Of a stretch of 64,000 nucleotides of DNA, positions 1-7,466 are shown piece by piece. The notes under the pieces are model-generated. The model was not told the DNA's origin, searched no databases, and was given only the letters and a program-made list of their open reading frames with translations. The translations under genes were made by a program, and so were the position numbers. The DNA lies in contig DEXG01000030.1 in NCBI GenBank assembly GCA_002364005.1, positions 21,106 to 85,105 on the forward strand. The letters are read 5' to 3'. The DNA comes from Phycisphaerales bacterium UBA3190. GTDB taxonomy: Bacteria > Planctomycetota > Phycisphaerae > Phycisphaerales > UBA1924. Within the stretch, counting starts at the first letter, position 1. Every line of letters begins with the position of its first letter.

Positions 1-68
1 TCGTCCCGTACGGCGGGCTTGATTGCGCGGCTGACCTCTTCAGGCCGGATGATGCGGAGGAGTGTCAT
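1..68 (-). CDS. hisD: Histidinol dehydrogenase, N-terminal fragment
   Basis: Only about 22 codons are inside the window; the gene continues beyond the left edge. The visible start reads MTLLRIIRPEEVSRAIKPAV, which fits the N-terminus of histidinol dehydrogenase (NAD-dependent oxidation of L-histidinol to L-histidine, the last two steps of the pathway). Its ATG overlaps the stop codon of the upstream hisA-hisI-hisE fusion gene in an ATGA junction, so it is translationally coupled and is the distal gene of the his operon as far as can be seen. The family call depends mostly on operon context, because no catalytic residue is in view. Confidence 0.6.
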   Translation of the reverse strand, partial: MTLLRIIRPEEVSRAIKPAVRD

Positions 69-1345
69 GGTTGTGTTCCTGTGTACTGGGGCTTTGCGTT
101 CCCCGCTCGTCGTGATACAAGGCGCGACCGACGATCGAGTTCACGCTCGATGTCGGGAAGAGAAGCCCCGAGCTGGGCTGCGCGGGTGAGGGCGAAGAAC
201 AACACATCGGCTGCCTCGTGGACCGCTTCTGATTTGGATTCGGCCGCGATCAACTCGTCCGCTTCCTCACGGATCTTGGCTCCCAGCAACGATGGGTCAT
301 CGAGCAAGCGGCGGGTATACGAACCCTGTGGGGCGTGTTCGATGCGGTCAGCGATCGTTCGGGTCAGTCGATCCAGGCCGGTCGAGTCCCCGAAGCATGA
401 TGTTGTCCCGAGGTGGCAGAACCCGCTCCCAGTCTGTTCAACGGTAAATCGCAACGCATCACGATCGCAATCGGCATCGATGCGGGTGAGTCGTTGGGTA
501 TTCCCTGAGGTCTCGCCCTTCTGCCAGAGGGATTGTCGTGAACGGGAGTAGTAGACACCGGTGCCGGTCGTGATGGACTTTCGGATGCTCTCGAAGTTGG
601 AATACACCAGTCCGAGCGTCGTTCCCCGCTCGTCGCACACAACAGTCGGCCAGAGCCCATCTGCCCGATCTGATCGGAGCGTGGCACAGAACCCGTCCGC
701 CAGGTCGATCGCACCGGTGTAGAGCGCCATCCCAACCTGCGCATCAGCCCCGAGGGCATCGATCCGAGCAATGTCGTCCGCGTTGCGAACCCCACCCGCG
801 GCCGTGAGCTTGGCATCGCCTGAGCACGCAACGAGTTGCTCAACACGATCGAAGGGCATACCACCCATGCGACCCTCGCACTCAACGAAGGTGACGAGGA
901 ATCCTGAAACGAGATCCCGCAGCTCAAGCATCCGGTCTTCGATGGTATCTGTGGTTTCTTTTTTCCAACCCTCCACGACGATCTTGTCATGGCGTGCGTC
1001 GAGGGCCGCGATGACGCGATCGCGTGGGAGCTCACGCAGGATCTCGGGCGTGGCGGCGGTGCCCAGGATGACCTTGCGGGCCCCGGCATCGAGCCAGTCG
1101 ATCGCGGTCTGGGCGTCACGGATCCCACCCCCAACGCGGCAGGGGTAGCGTGCGCAGATCTCTTTGAGCAGTTCGGTGTTGGAACCGGTGCGCATGGCGG
1201 CATCGAGATCGATGAGCGCGATCTCACCCACGCGTGAGAACCGCTCGGCGATCGGGCGCGGGTCACCCGCATCAATGGCTTTGGTCTCGCCGCCGACGAG
1301 TTGGACGGCCTGGCCGTTCTGGATGTCAATCGATGGAATCATCAT
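65..1345 (-). CDS. hisA: HisA-HisI-HisE trifunctional histidine biosynthesis fusion
   Basis: The 426-residue protein carries three enzymes of histidine synthesis in one chain. Residues 1 to about 225 are a HisA-type TIM barrel (ProFAR isomerase), with the first catalytic Asp at D7 and the second in the ALD motif at D116. Residues about 226-320 are HisI (PR-AMP cyclohydrolase), with the WQKGETSG motif at 274-281 and the zinc cysteines C293, C310 and C317. Residues about 325-415 are HisE (PR-ATP pyrophosphohydrolase), with the acidic EEADE motif at 360-364 and EAAD at 377-380. HisI-HisE fusions are common; a HisA domain in front is unusual. From memory, the HisIE part reads very like fungal His4. 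It overlaps hisF upstream and hisD downstream by 4 nt each. Two tandem ATGs occur at the start and either could be used. Confidence 0.9.
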   Translation of the reverse strand: MMIPSIDIQNGQAVQLVGGETKAIDAGDPRPIAERFSRVGEIALIDLDAAMRTGSNTELLKEICARYPCRVGGGIRDAQTAIDWLDAGARKVILGTAATPEILRELPRDRVIAALDARHDKIVVEGWKKETTDTIEDRMLELRDLVSGFLVTFVECEGRMGGMPFDRVEQLVACSGDAKLTAAGGVRNADDIARIDALGADAQVGMALYTGAIDLADGFCATLRSDRADGLWPTVVCDERGTTLGLVYSNFESIRKSITTGTGVYYSRSRQSLWQKGETSGNTQRLTRIDADCDRDALRFTVEQTGSGFCHLGTTSCFGDSTGLDRLTRTIADRIEHAPQGSYTRRLLDDPSLLGAKIREEADELIAAESKSEAVHEAADVLFFALTRAAQLGASLPDIERELDRRSRLVSRRAGNAKPQYTGTQP

Positions 1346-2100
1346 AAGCGTACCTCAACTCCGAATGACCGGAGTTCCTGTTTGATTGCGTTGGGGGTTG
1401 TGATCTGATCGTGAAAGATGGAAGCGGCAAGGACCGCGTCGGCACCGGCCTGGAGCGCTTCACACATGTGCGAGGCGCTGTCGGCACCGCCCGACGCGAT
1501 GATGGGCAGCGGTGTAGATTCGCGGACCGCGCGGAGAAGGCGTGTGTCATATCCGGACCGCGTGCCATCCTGATCAAAGCTCGAAAGCAGGATCTCGCCC
1601 GCGCCCATGCTATCAGTTCTGGCGGCCCATGCGATCGCGTCGATGCCGGTGCGCCTGGTGCCCGCGTGGGTGACAACCTCCCAGCCGCTGCCGGTAAGTT
1701 TCTGGGCGGCATCAATCGAAAGCACCACGCACTGCGACCCAACCTGTTCTGCGAGTTGACGCAATAGACCGGGGTTGTCGACCGCGGCACTGTTCACACC
1801 GACCTTATCAGCCCCGGCGCGAAGCAGCGCGGTCGCGTGTTCGATCGTTCGGACGCCGCCGCCGACACTCAAGGGAAGCGAGAGCACTCGACGAACAGCC
1901 TGCACGGTCTCGAGCGCCGTCTTTCGCCCAGATGTCGTAGCGCTCACATCGAGCATCACCAACTCGTCGGCTCCATTCTGCTCGTATCGTCTGGCCTGCT
2001 CGACCGGGTCGCCCGCATCACGCAGGTTCGCAAACCGTACGCCCTTGACGACACGGCCGTTGTCGATGTCCAGGCAGGGGATCACTCTGTTCGTCAGCAT
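1342..2100 (-). CDS. hisF: Imidazole glycerol phosphate synthase cyclase subunit
   Basis: HisF uses ammonia delivered by HisH to convert PRFAR into imidazole glycerol phosphate and AICAR. The 252-residue protein starts MLTNRVIPCLDIDNG and has the two catalytic aspartates at the canonical positions D11 and D130 (in VVLSID). Phosphate-binding GGG and SGG motifs of the beta/alpha barrel are present. The open frame extends further upstream, but that extension lies inside hisH in another frame and has no family similarity, so the internal ATG is chosen. It overlaps hisH by 7 nt and the hisA fusion by 4 nt, as expected for two subunits made together. Confidence 0.95.
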   Translation of the reverse strand: MLTNRVIPCLDIDNGRVVKGVRFANLRDAGDPVEQARRYEQNGADELVMLDVSATTSGRKTALETVQAVRRVLSLPLSVGGGVRTIEHATALLRAGADKVGVNSAAVDNPGLLRQLAEQVGSQCVVLSIDAAQKLTGSGWEVVTHAGTRRTGIDAIAWAARTDSMGAGEILLSSFDQDGTRSGYDTRLLRAVRESTPLPIIASGGADSASHMCEALQAGADAVLAASIFHDQITTPNAIKQELRSFGVEVRL

Positions 2101-2681
2101 GGCGTGGCCTCCTTCGCCTTCTCGACCCATGCTCGCAGCAGGTTGGCACCCCACGCACCGGAGAGTTCTGGGTGGAACTGGCACGCGAGGGTTGTGCCGC
2201 GTTGCAGATACGCCACAAACGGCGAGCCGTGCGTGCTGGTTTGTCCGTCCCAGCCATCGGGGATGCTTTCGATGCGGTAGGTGTTCGAGTAATACGCATA
2301 CCCGTCGCCGACGCGGTTCCACCCGTGCTGGGGCGTGCGGACAGTGTCGGGGAATCGGGTCACCATCGCATTGATAACCCCCAGTCCCTCGACGCCCGGA
2401 GATTCCTCCGATGCGTTACACAACAGCTGCAGTCCGAGGCAGATGCCAAGGAGCGGGCGATCCGCGCTGACGCGATCGACGATGACCTGATCAAGCCCAT
2501 GCATGCGCAATGCACGCATCCCCGCACCGAAACTCCCCACGCCGGGGAGGACGACGAGCGGGGCTTCCGCGACGCGTGACGGTTCATGCGTGAGTGTCAC
2601 TCCGCACCCGAGACGCTCAAAAGCGGCCGATACAGAGGCGGTGTTGGCGACCCCGGTATCAATGATGGTGATGATGCTCAT
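2094..2681 (-). CDS. hisH: Imidazole glycerol phosphate synthase glutaminase subunit
   Basis: HisH is a class I glutamine amidotransferase that hydrolyses glutamine and channels ammonia into HisF. The 195-residue protein starts MSIITIIDTG. The catalytic triad is visible: nucleophile C81 in GICLGLQ, and H170 and E172 in CQFHPE. The length matches the family (about 200 residues). The ATG at 2681 overlaps the end of hisB in an ATGA junction; the longer upstream frame is a shadow of hisB and was rejected. Confidence 0.95.
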   Translation of the reverse strand: MSIITIIDTGVANTASVSAAFERLGCGVTLTHEPSRVAEAPLVVLPGVGSFGAGMRALRMHGLDQVIVDRVSADRPLLGICLGLQLLCNASEESPGVEGLGVINAMVTRFPDTVRTPQHGWNRVGDGYAYYSNTYRIESIPDGWDGQTSTHGSPFVAYLQRGTTLACQFHPELSGAWGANLLRAWVEKAKEATPC

Positions 2682-3268
2682 GACAGTGTTCCCTTCGTCG
2701 AGGGCATCAGGCCCGCGCGGGTGATCCGTGTCGCGTGGCGGAGCGCCAGGGCCAATGCCTTGAATGCGGCCTCGGCTTTGTGATGGTCGTTCTTGCCTCG
2801 GATGAGATCGACATGCAGCGTGGCCCGCATCGACACTGCGAGGGACTCGAAGAAGTGCGTGATATTCTCGGTGGCAACATCCCCGAGTGATTCGCGAACG
2901 AATCCGAGATCGACGCATGAATACGGGCGGCCGGAAAAATCGATGACGCAGCGAGCTAGCGATTCGTCGAGCGGGGCATAGGCGCTGCCAAATCGCTCGA
3001 TCCCGACACGCTCGCCCAGGGCTTCGTCGATGCACTTGCCGAGCACGAGGGCGCAGTCCTCGATGCTGTGGTGATCATCGACGGCAAGATCACCTACGCA
3101 TGCGATAGTGACCTTGATCCCGCTGTGGCGTGACAAGGCATCGAGCATGTGGTCGAGGAACCCGAGCCCGGTAGAGATCGAGGAATCGCCCGAAGAATCA
3201 AGGTTGACCGAGCACTCGATCTTGGTCTCGCGGGTCGTTCGTGATGTGGTCGCGGTGCGTAGATTCAT
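2678..3268 (-). CDS. hisB: Imidazoleglycerol-phosphate dehydratase
   Basis: This is the monofunctional HisB, which dehydrates imidazole glycerol phosphate to imidazole acetol phosphate. The 196-residue protein contains the metal-binding motifs GFLDHML, DDHHSIED and NDHHKAEAAFKA. It ends with MPSTKG, close to the usual C-terminus of this family. It has no HAD phosphatase domain, so histidinol-phosphate phosphatase must be encoded elsewhere. The start overlaps the hisC stop by one base (TAATG). Confidence 0.95.
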   Translation of the reverse strand: MNLRTATTSRTTRETKIECSVNLDSSGDSSISTGLGFLDHMLDALSRHSGIKVTIACVGDLAVDDHHSIEDCALVLGKCIDEALGERVGIERFGSAYAPLDESLARCVIDFSGRPYSCVDLGFVRESLGDVATENITHFFESLAVSMRATLHVDLIRGKNDHHKAEAAFKALALALRHATRITRAGLMPSTKGTLS

Positions 3269-4332
3269 TAAGTGGCTCCGATCGCGCCCAGCGCGTCGAT
3301 GAGTTGGGTGAGTTGTGATGGATTCGCAGGAACCGTGATGCGGAGATAGGAATCGATCTCGGTGCCCGACCGGAATCGACGCACGCTGATGCCCAGATCG
3401 AGCAGTCGCCCATGTACAGACGCGGCATCATCGAACCGGGCAAGCACAAAGTTTGCCTGCGACTCAAGAGCACCGATTCCCATGGCTCGGAGACCTTCGA
3501 TCAACAACTCACGATTGGCCCGAGTCTGCGTGATGATGCCATCCCGCTCCTTGCGACGCTCATAGATGACGCTCGCAAGAGCGATTGACAAAGACGAGAC
3601 GGGGTAAGGGCAGCCCACGGTGCGAAGCCATGCCGCAATGGGTTCAGGTGCGATCGCATACCCAACACGCAGCCCCGCACCACCCAGTGCCTTGGAGAAG
3701 GTCCGAACGATCACCACATTGGGCAGTTCGAGCAGCGAACCGATCGGGTCCGTTGTCGCATACTCGATATATGCTTGATCAAGCATCATTACCGCACCAA
3801 CCGCTTCGCAGCGATCAGCAATCGCGATGATGTCGTCGATCGGGATCACCGCACCGGTCGGGTTGCACGGAGAAATCAACGATACGAGCCGCGTGGACTG
3901 ATCGATCGCACACAAGAATGCCTCGCGCGGGAACAGGTCCCCGAACCATTCGACCGTGCAAATCTCAGCCCCAGCAAGCTGTGCCCAGCGCGGGATCATC
4001 ACAAAGCCAGGCGAGTGTGTGAGCATCACATCCCCCGGATTTAGCACCGCACGGCACACCCGGTCAATCGCATCGTCGCCGCCGTTGGTCAGTACGACAC
4101 GGCAAGGATCGATCCCCAGCGAACGGGCGATCTGTACCTCGAGCCCCAACTGGTCGGGGTACCGTGTCAGTTCATTCGGCTTGATCCCCTTGAGTGCATC
4201 CAGGATCGGAGCATCGATGGGTGCCCCCTCGTTGTTATCCAGGGCCATCGTAATCCGCGGGTTCCGAGGTGGGGGCGTGTAAGGTGTGAGTTCCCCGATC
4301 CGATATGCAGGCTGCGGTGTTGGCGGCTTCAT
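3268..4332 (-). CDS. hisC: Histidinol-phosphate aminotransferase
   Basis: HisC is a PLP-dependent class I/II aminotransferase that converts imidazole acetol phosphate and glutamate into histidinol phosphate. The 354-residue protein shows the substrate and cofactor motifs SPCNPTG (around 154-160), DQAYIEY (around 185-191) and the Schiff-base lysine K214 in RTFSKALGGAGLRVGY. It sits between hisG (4-nt overlap) and hisB (1-nt overlap). The operon position makes HisC the natural assignment within this broad family. Confidence 0.93.
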   Translation of the reverse strand: MKPPTPQPAYRIGELTPYTPPPRNPRITMALDNNEGAPIDAPILDALKGIKPNELTRYPDQLGLEVQIARSLGIDPCRVVLTNGGDDAIDRVCRAVLNPGDVMLTHSPGFVMIPRWAQLAGAEICTVEWFGDLFPREAFLCAIDQSTRLVSLISPCNPTGAVIPIDDIIAIADRCEAVGAVMMLDQAYIEYATTDPIGSLLELPNVVIVRTFSKALGGAGLRVGYAIAPEPIAAWLRTVGCPYPVSSLSIALASVIYERRKERDGIITQTRANRELLIEGLRAMGIGALESQANFVLARFDDAASVHGRLLDLGISVRRFRSGTEIDSYLRITVPANPSQLTQLIDALGAIGAT

Positions 4333-5204
4333 GGCACAATCTGCCCGGGGTTCGTGACGATGATGTCCGTCCCGCCTCGCTGCTTGATGAGCGGAATCAC
4401 CTGCGTCAGTTGCTCACGCGGCACCGCGACCTTGACCGCGAACCCATCGTTATTGTGCATCGGCGCGACGGTCGGCGTCCGCATGCAGGGCAGCACCTCG
4501 ATCACGCCCGCGAGATTCTCGCTCGACACATTCAGCTCAAGCATCACCCGAACCCGCGCTTCGAGCACCGATCGGATGAGCAGCGTGAACCGCTCGATCT
4601 GCTCACGCTTCGCCGGATCCTCCATCGCGGCTCGCGACGCATATAGCCGTGTGGTGGAAACCATCAGTTCATCGATGATGCGGAGGTTGTTGGCTTCCAG
4701 CGTCGCCCCGGTCGCGGTGTTGTCGATGATGCAATCCGCGTCTTCGGGCGGGAGCACCTCGGTCGCGCCGTAACTTCGGATCAGCTTCGCGTTCTCGCCC
4801 CGCTTCTGGATCCATCGCTTCGACAGGTTCACATACTCCGAAGCGACGATTGCGCCAGGGCGCTTGAGGATCTCATCCTCTTCCGCTCGTTCAGGGATGG
4901 CCGCGACGAGGCGCACGCGATCGAGCCCCGTATCAAGGAGCTCGACGAGGTCCGCGTCGTCCTCTCGGACCCAATCTTCGCCTGCGAAACCAAGGTCGCG
5001 AGCGCCCAGATCAAGCATCTCGATGACGGCCCTGGGCTTGAGGATTTTCACATCAAACCCGGGCAACGAGAGTGTCGGGCGATAGTCGCGGGAAGATGTG
5101 CGTATGCGTATCCCCGCGTCACGCATGAGCTTGGAGACGCCGTCGAACATGCGTCCCTTTGGGATCGCGAGTTTGATCGTGCTATCGGTTTGTATCGGTG
5201 TCAT
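4329..5204 (-). CDS. hisG: ATP phosphoribosyltransferase, long form
   Basis: HisG catalyses the first, committed step of histidine synthesis, ATP plus PRPP to phosphoribosyl-ATP, and is the usual target of histidine feedback inhibition. At 291 residues it is the long form, which carries a C-terminal ACT-like regulatory domain and does not need HisZ. Motifs seen: KLAIPKGRMFDG near the start and the phosphate-binding stretch IIDNTATGATLEANNLR. The ATG at 5204 has an AAGGA ribosome-binding site about nine bases upstream and is preferred over an upstream in-frame start at 5255. It is the first structural gene after the leader. Confidence 0.95.
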   Translation of the reverse strand: MTPIQTDSTIKLAIPKGRMFDGVSKLMRDAGIRIRTSSRDYRPTLSLPGFDVKILKPRAVIEMLDLGARDLGFAGEDWVREDDADLVELLDTGLDRVRLVAAIPERAEEDEILKRPGAIVASEYVNLSKRWIQKRGENAKLIRSYGATEVLPPEDADCIIDNTATGATLEANNLRIIDELMVSTTRLYASRAAMEDPAKREQIERFTLLIRSVLEARVRVMLELNVSSENLAGVIEVLPCMRTPTVAPMHNNDGFAVKVAVPREQLTQVIPLIKQRGGTDIIVTNPGQIVP

Positions 5205-5268
5205 CAGGGCGGTCCTTGCTTCTTGTGGAGCCGACCCCGGGGCAGAGATTGTCACGCTGTGCTGCGCA

Positions 5269-5302
5269 CAAAACGAACAACGCCGACCCGAGGCCGGCGT
5301 TG
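5269..5302 (-). terminator. his operon attenuator: intrinsic terminator hairpin
   Basis: On the minus strand an 8-bp stem (CAACGCCG pairing with CGGCGTTG, 9-nt loop) is followed by the T-rich run TTCGTTTT. It lies between a His-rich leader ORF (5345-5404) and hisG (5204). The end of the leader ORF contains GGCCGGCG, which is perfectly complementary to CGCCGGCC spanning the 5' arm and start of the loop of this hairpin. That gives a mutually exclusive antiterminator, as in classical his attenuation. It may also stop read-through from the ABC-F gene upstream. Confidence 0.85.
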
Positions 5303-5344
5303 TGGTGTGTCAGTTCTGGTGCTCAGGCACGCATATCTGCACGA

Positions 5345-5404
5345 TCATCGCCGGCCATGTGTATGGCTGTGATGATGATGCAGATGGGCAAGCGATTGGC
5401 GCAT
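5345..5404 (-). CDS. hisL: his operon leader peptide, 7 His in 19 residues
   Basis: A 20-codon minus-strand ORF encodes MRQSLAHLHHHHSHTHGRR and a TGA stop. Seven of 19 residues are histidine, clustered at positions 7-16. It lies 140 nt upstream of hisG and about 40 nt before an intrinsic terminator. Its ATG is 5 nt downstream of a good -10 element and has no clear ribosome-binding site, so it may be translated from a leaderless transcript. Ribosome stalling on the His codons would leave the Gly-Arg-Arg codons (GGCCGGCG) free to pair with the terminator's 5' arm; completing translation would mask them and allow termination. Its composition and place match the enterobacterial HisL peptide; it is not alignable beyond the His run. 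Confidence 0.85.
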   Translation of the reverse strand: MRQSLAHLHHHHSHTHGRR

Positions 5405-5409
5405 GGCGG

Positions 5410-5438
5410 AACATATCCACGGCTTGTGCCCAAGTCAA
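5410..5438 (-). promoter_or_regulatory. hisLp: Sigma70-type promoter of the his operon
   Basis: On the minus strand TTGACT (5438-5433), a 17-nt spacer and TATGTT (5415-5410) form a near-consensus housekeeping promoter. The expected transcription start falls at or within a couple of bases of the leader peptide's ATG at 5404. It sits only 26 nt after the ABC-F stop codon. Confidence 0.7.
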
Positions 5439-5463
5439 GCAGATCATGTGGAGTGAACCCAGA

Positions 5464-7281
5464 TCAGCTCGATTCCCGCATGGATTCCAGTTCGGACCAT
5501 CGTGCGTAAAGCTCCGAGACACGCGATTGTGCCTCCTTGAGCTTGGTGTAGACCTTGCTCGCCCGCTCATGGTCCGCGAGCATGGCCGGGTCGGCGGCCT
5601 CAGATTCCAACTGCTCAACGACCGATTCGGCTTCAAGAATCGCCTCTTCCATCCCGTCGTACTCAAGCTGGAACTTGTACGACAGCTTCCCAGTCTTGGG
5701 CTTGCTCTGCGCTTTGGCTTTCGATGCGGCTGGCTTGGGGGTGGAAGGCGTCGGTTGCTTTGCGCCCTGCCATGAGGCGCTCCATTGCTCAATCGACGCG
5801 AATCGCTTTGCTTCGCCCTGATCGTTCAACGCCAGATACTCAGTTGAGATCCGCTCGAGCAGAAAACGATCGTGCGTCACAAGAACGATCGCGCCGGGGA
5901 ACTCCAGCAGCGACTGCTCCAGCATCTCCAGCGAGGGGATATCCAGATCATTCGTCGGCTCATCGAGCAGCAGGATATCCGCCGGGCGCTGCGTCAGGTT
6001 GGCGATTACCACCCGCGCTTGCTCACCGCCGGAGAGATTGCGAACCAGCGTGGGGAGCTGATCCGTGTCAAAGTGAAAACGCCGGGCCCAACCCGAGACA
6101 TGCATCGACTGGCCATGGAAGTGCACCGTATCGCCGATCGGGCACAGGGCCTCTTTGAGTGTCAGCCCCTGATCGAGCGACTCGCGGTGCTGGCTGAAGG
6201 TGACGGTCTTGAGATCATCTGCAGGCCGGACGACCCCCTCATCCGGCTCAAGGTCACCCGACATCAGACGCATCAGCGTCGTCTTGCCCGAGCCGTTAAC
6301 ACCGAGCAGCCCGATAGGCTGCCCCGGTGAGAGGGTGAGGTCCAGCGAGCGGAAGAGCTGTTTCGAGCCCATCGACTTGGACACGCCTTCGAGCACCAGC
6401 AGCTTGGTCGATTGTCGATTGGTCGCATGGAACGCGAACGAGGCGGAACGATTGTTCGCCTGATTCCGATCGATCGTTTCCTTCAACTCCTCGCGTCGTT
6501 TGGCGGCTGCTTCGACCTGGGTCTTGTTCCGGGTCTGACGCCCCTGAATGCCCTGGTTGAGCCACGCGGTATCACGCCGGACTTTGCTGGCGATGCTGGT
6601 CTGGGTGGCCAGCTGGGCTTCGAGGAACGCGTCTTTGCGCCGGAGGAACTGGGTGTAGTTGCCCCGCGACTCGAGGACGCCACCCGGGTACGCCTTCGAC
6701 AACTCGATGATCCGCGTGGCGGTGTTCTCAAGGAAGCGCCGGTCGTGCGTCACATAGATCACCGTGGTCGTGAGCTGTTTCACGAACTGCTCGAGCCAGA
6801 GCACACCCTCCAGATCCAGGTGGTTCGTCGGCTCGTCAAGCAGCAGCAGCTCGGGATCCTGGGCCAATGCCCGGGCGATCGAGAGACGCTTGCGCCACCC
6901 GCCCGAGAGCGTCGAGACCAGTCGGTCAAAGTCATCAAACCCAAGCTTGGTGAGCGTGATCGACGCCCGGGTCGTCGAATCCATGCCCGAATCATGCCCG
7001 TCATCCAATGCGTCCCGGACAACGGACAGAGGCGTGGCGCCCTCAGCGAATTGATCGTTCTGATCGAGATACACCGCCCGCAGCCCACGCTTGCGATCGA
7101 GCGTTCCATCATCCGGTTCGATCAGGCCCCCGATGACCTTCAGCAGCGTGGTCTTCCCGCTGCCATTGGGGCCGATGAGCCCGACACGCTCATCGTCTTC
7201 CACGGTAAACGAAACCCCGTCGAACAGCTCGTTCGAGGGGTAGGCCTTGGACAGGTTGCGTGCGATGAGCAGGTTGGCCAT
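5464..7281 (-). CDS. uup: ABC-F family ATPase, Uup-like
   Basis: The 605-residue cytoplasmic protein has two tandem ABC ATPase domains and no membrane segments, the layout of ABC-F proteins that act on the ribosome. Domain 1 has Walker A GPNGSGKTT (37-45), signature LSGGWRKR and LLLLDEPTNHLDLEG; domain 2 has GVNGSGKTT, LSGGEQAR and LLLLDEPTNDLD. A charged, Lys-rich linker and a C-terminal helical hairpin (about residues 530-605, rich in Glu and Lys) follow, as in Uup, whose C-terminal coiled coil binds DNA or RNA. The ATG at 7281 (MANLLIARNL) matches the family start; the longer frame is unlikely. It is transcribed toward the his operon. Confidence 0.88.
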   Translation of the reverse strand: MANLLIARNLSKAYPSNELFDGVSFTVEDDERVGLIGPNGSGKTTLLKVIGGLIEPDDGTLDRKRGLRAVYLDQNDQFAEGATPLSVVRDALDDGHDSGMDSTTRASITLTKLGFDDFDRLVSTLSGGWRKRLSIARALAQDPELLLLDEPTNHLDLEGVLWLEQFVKQLTTTVIYVTHDRRFLENTATRIIELSKAYPGGVLESRGNYTQFLRRKDAFLEAQLATQTSIASKVRRDTAWLNQGIQGRQTRNKTQVEAAAKRREELKETIDRNQANNRSASFAFHATNRQSTKLLVLEGVSKSMGSKQLFRSLDLTLSPGQPIGLLGVNGSGKTTLMRLMSGDLEPDEGVVRPADDLKTVTFSQHRESLDQGLTLKEALCPIGDTVHFHGQSMHVSGWARRFHFDTDQLPTLVRNLSGGEQARVVIANLTQRPADILLLDEPTNDLDIPSLEMLEQSLLEFPGAIVLVTHDRFLLERISTEYLALNDQGEAKRFASIEQWSASWQGAKQPTPSTPKPAASKAKAQSKPKTGKLSYKFQLEYDGMEEAILEAESVVEQLESEAADPAMLADHERASKVYTKLKEAQSRVSELYARWSELESMRESS

Positions 7282-7389
7282 GGTGGGGGGCTGGTGGTCA
7301 GGAGTGGGGGTGTGCAAATGGGCCCTGAACAGTACCCAGATCACCCCTTCGTTTCTTGACAGAGCCCCAGACACGCACACCTTGCTGGT

Positions 7390-7423
7390 GAAAGAAAAAC
7401 GCCACCGGCTGCATGCCGGCGGC
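7390..7423 (-). terminator. Intrinsic terminator after the beta-helix protein gene
   Basis: On the minus strand GCCGCCGGC and GCCGGTGGC pair as a 9-bp stem (one G-U) around a 5-nt loop, followed by GTTTTTCTTTC. It begins about 44 nt after the stop of the gene at 7467-9974. Confidence 0.85.
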
Positions 7424-7466
7424 GTGTGTGGCTGTTGATCTGGTTCGTCGCCAGCAGCTTGACGCC

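Noticed and set aside
2678..3268. Bifunctional HisB with histidinol-phosphatase
   Set aside because: The protein is only 196 residues and contains just the dehydratase motifs.
5269..5302. Treating the hairpin only as the ABC-F gene terminator
   Set aside because: It lies 160 nt after that gene and after a separate promoter and His-rich ORF whose end pairs with it, so an attenuator explains more of what is seen.
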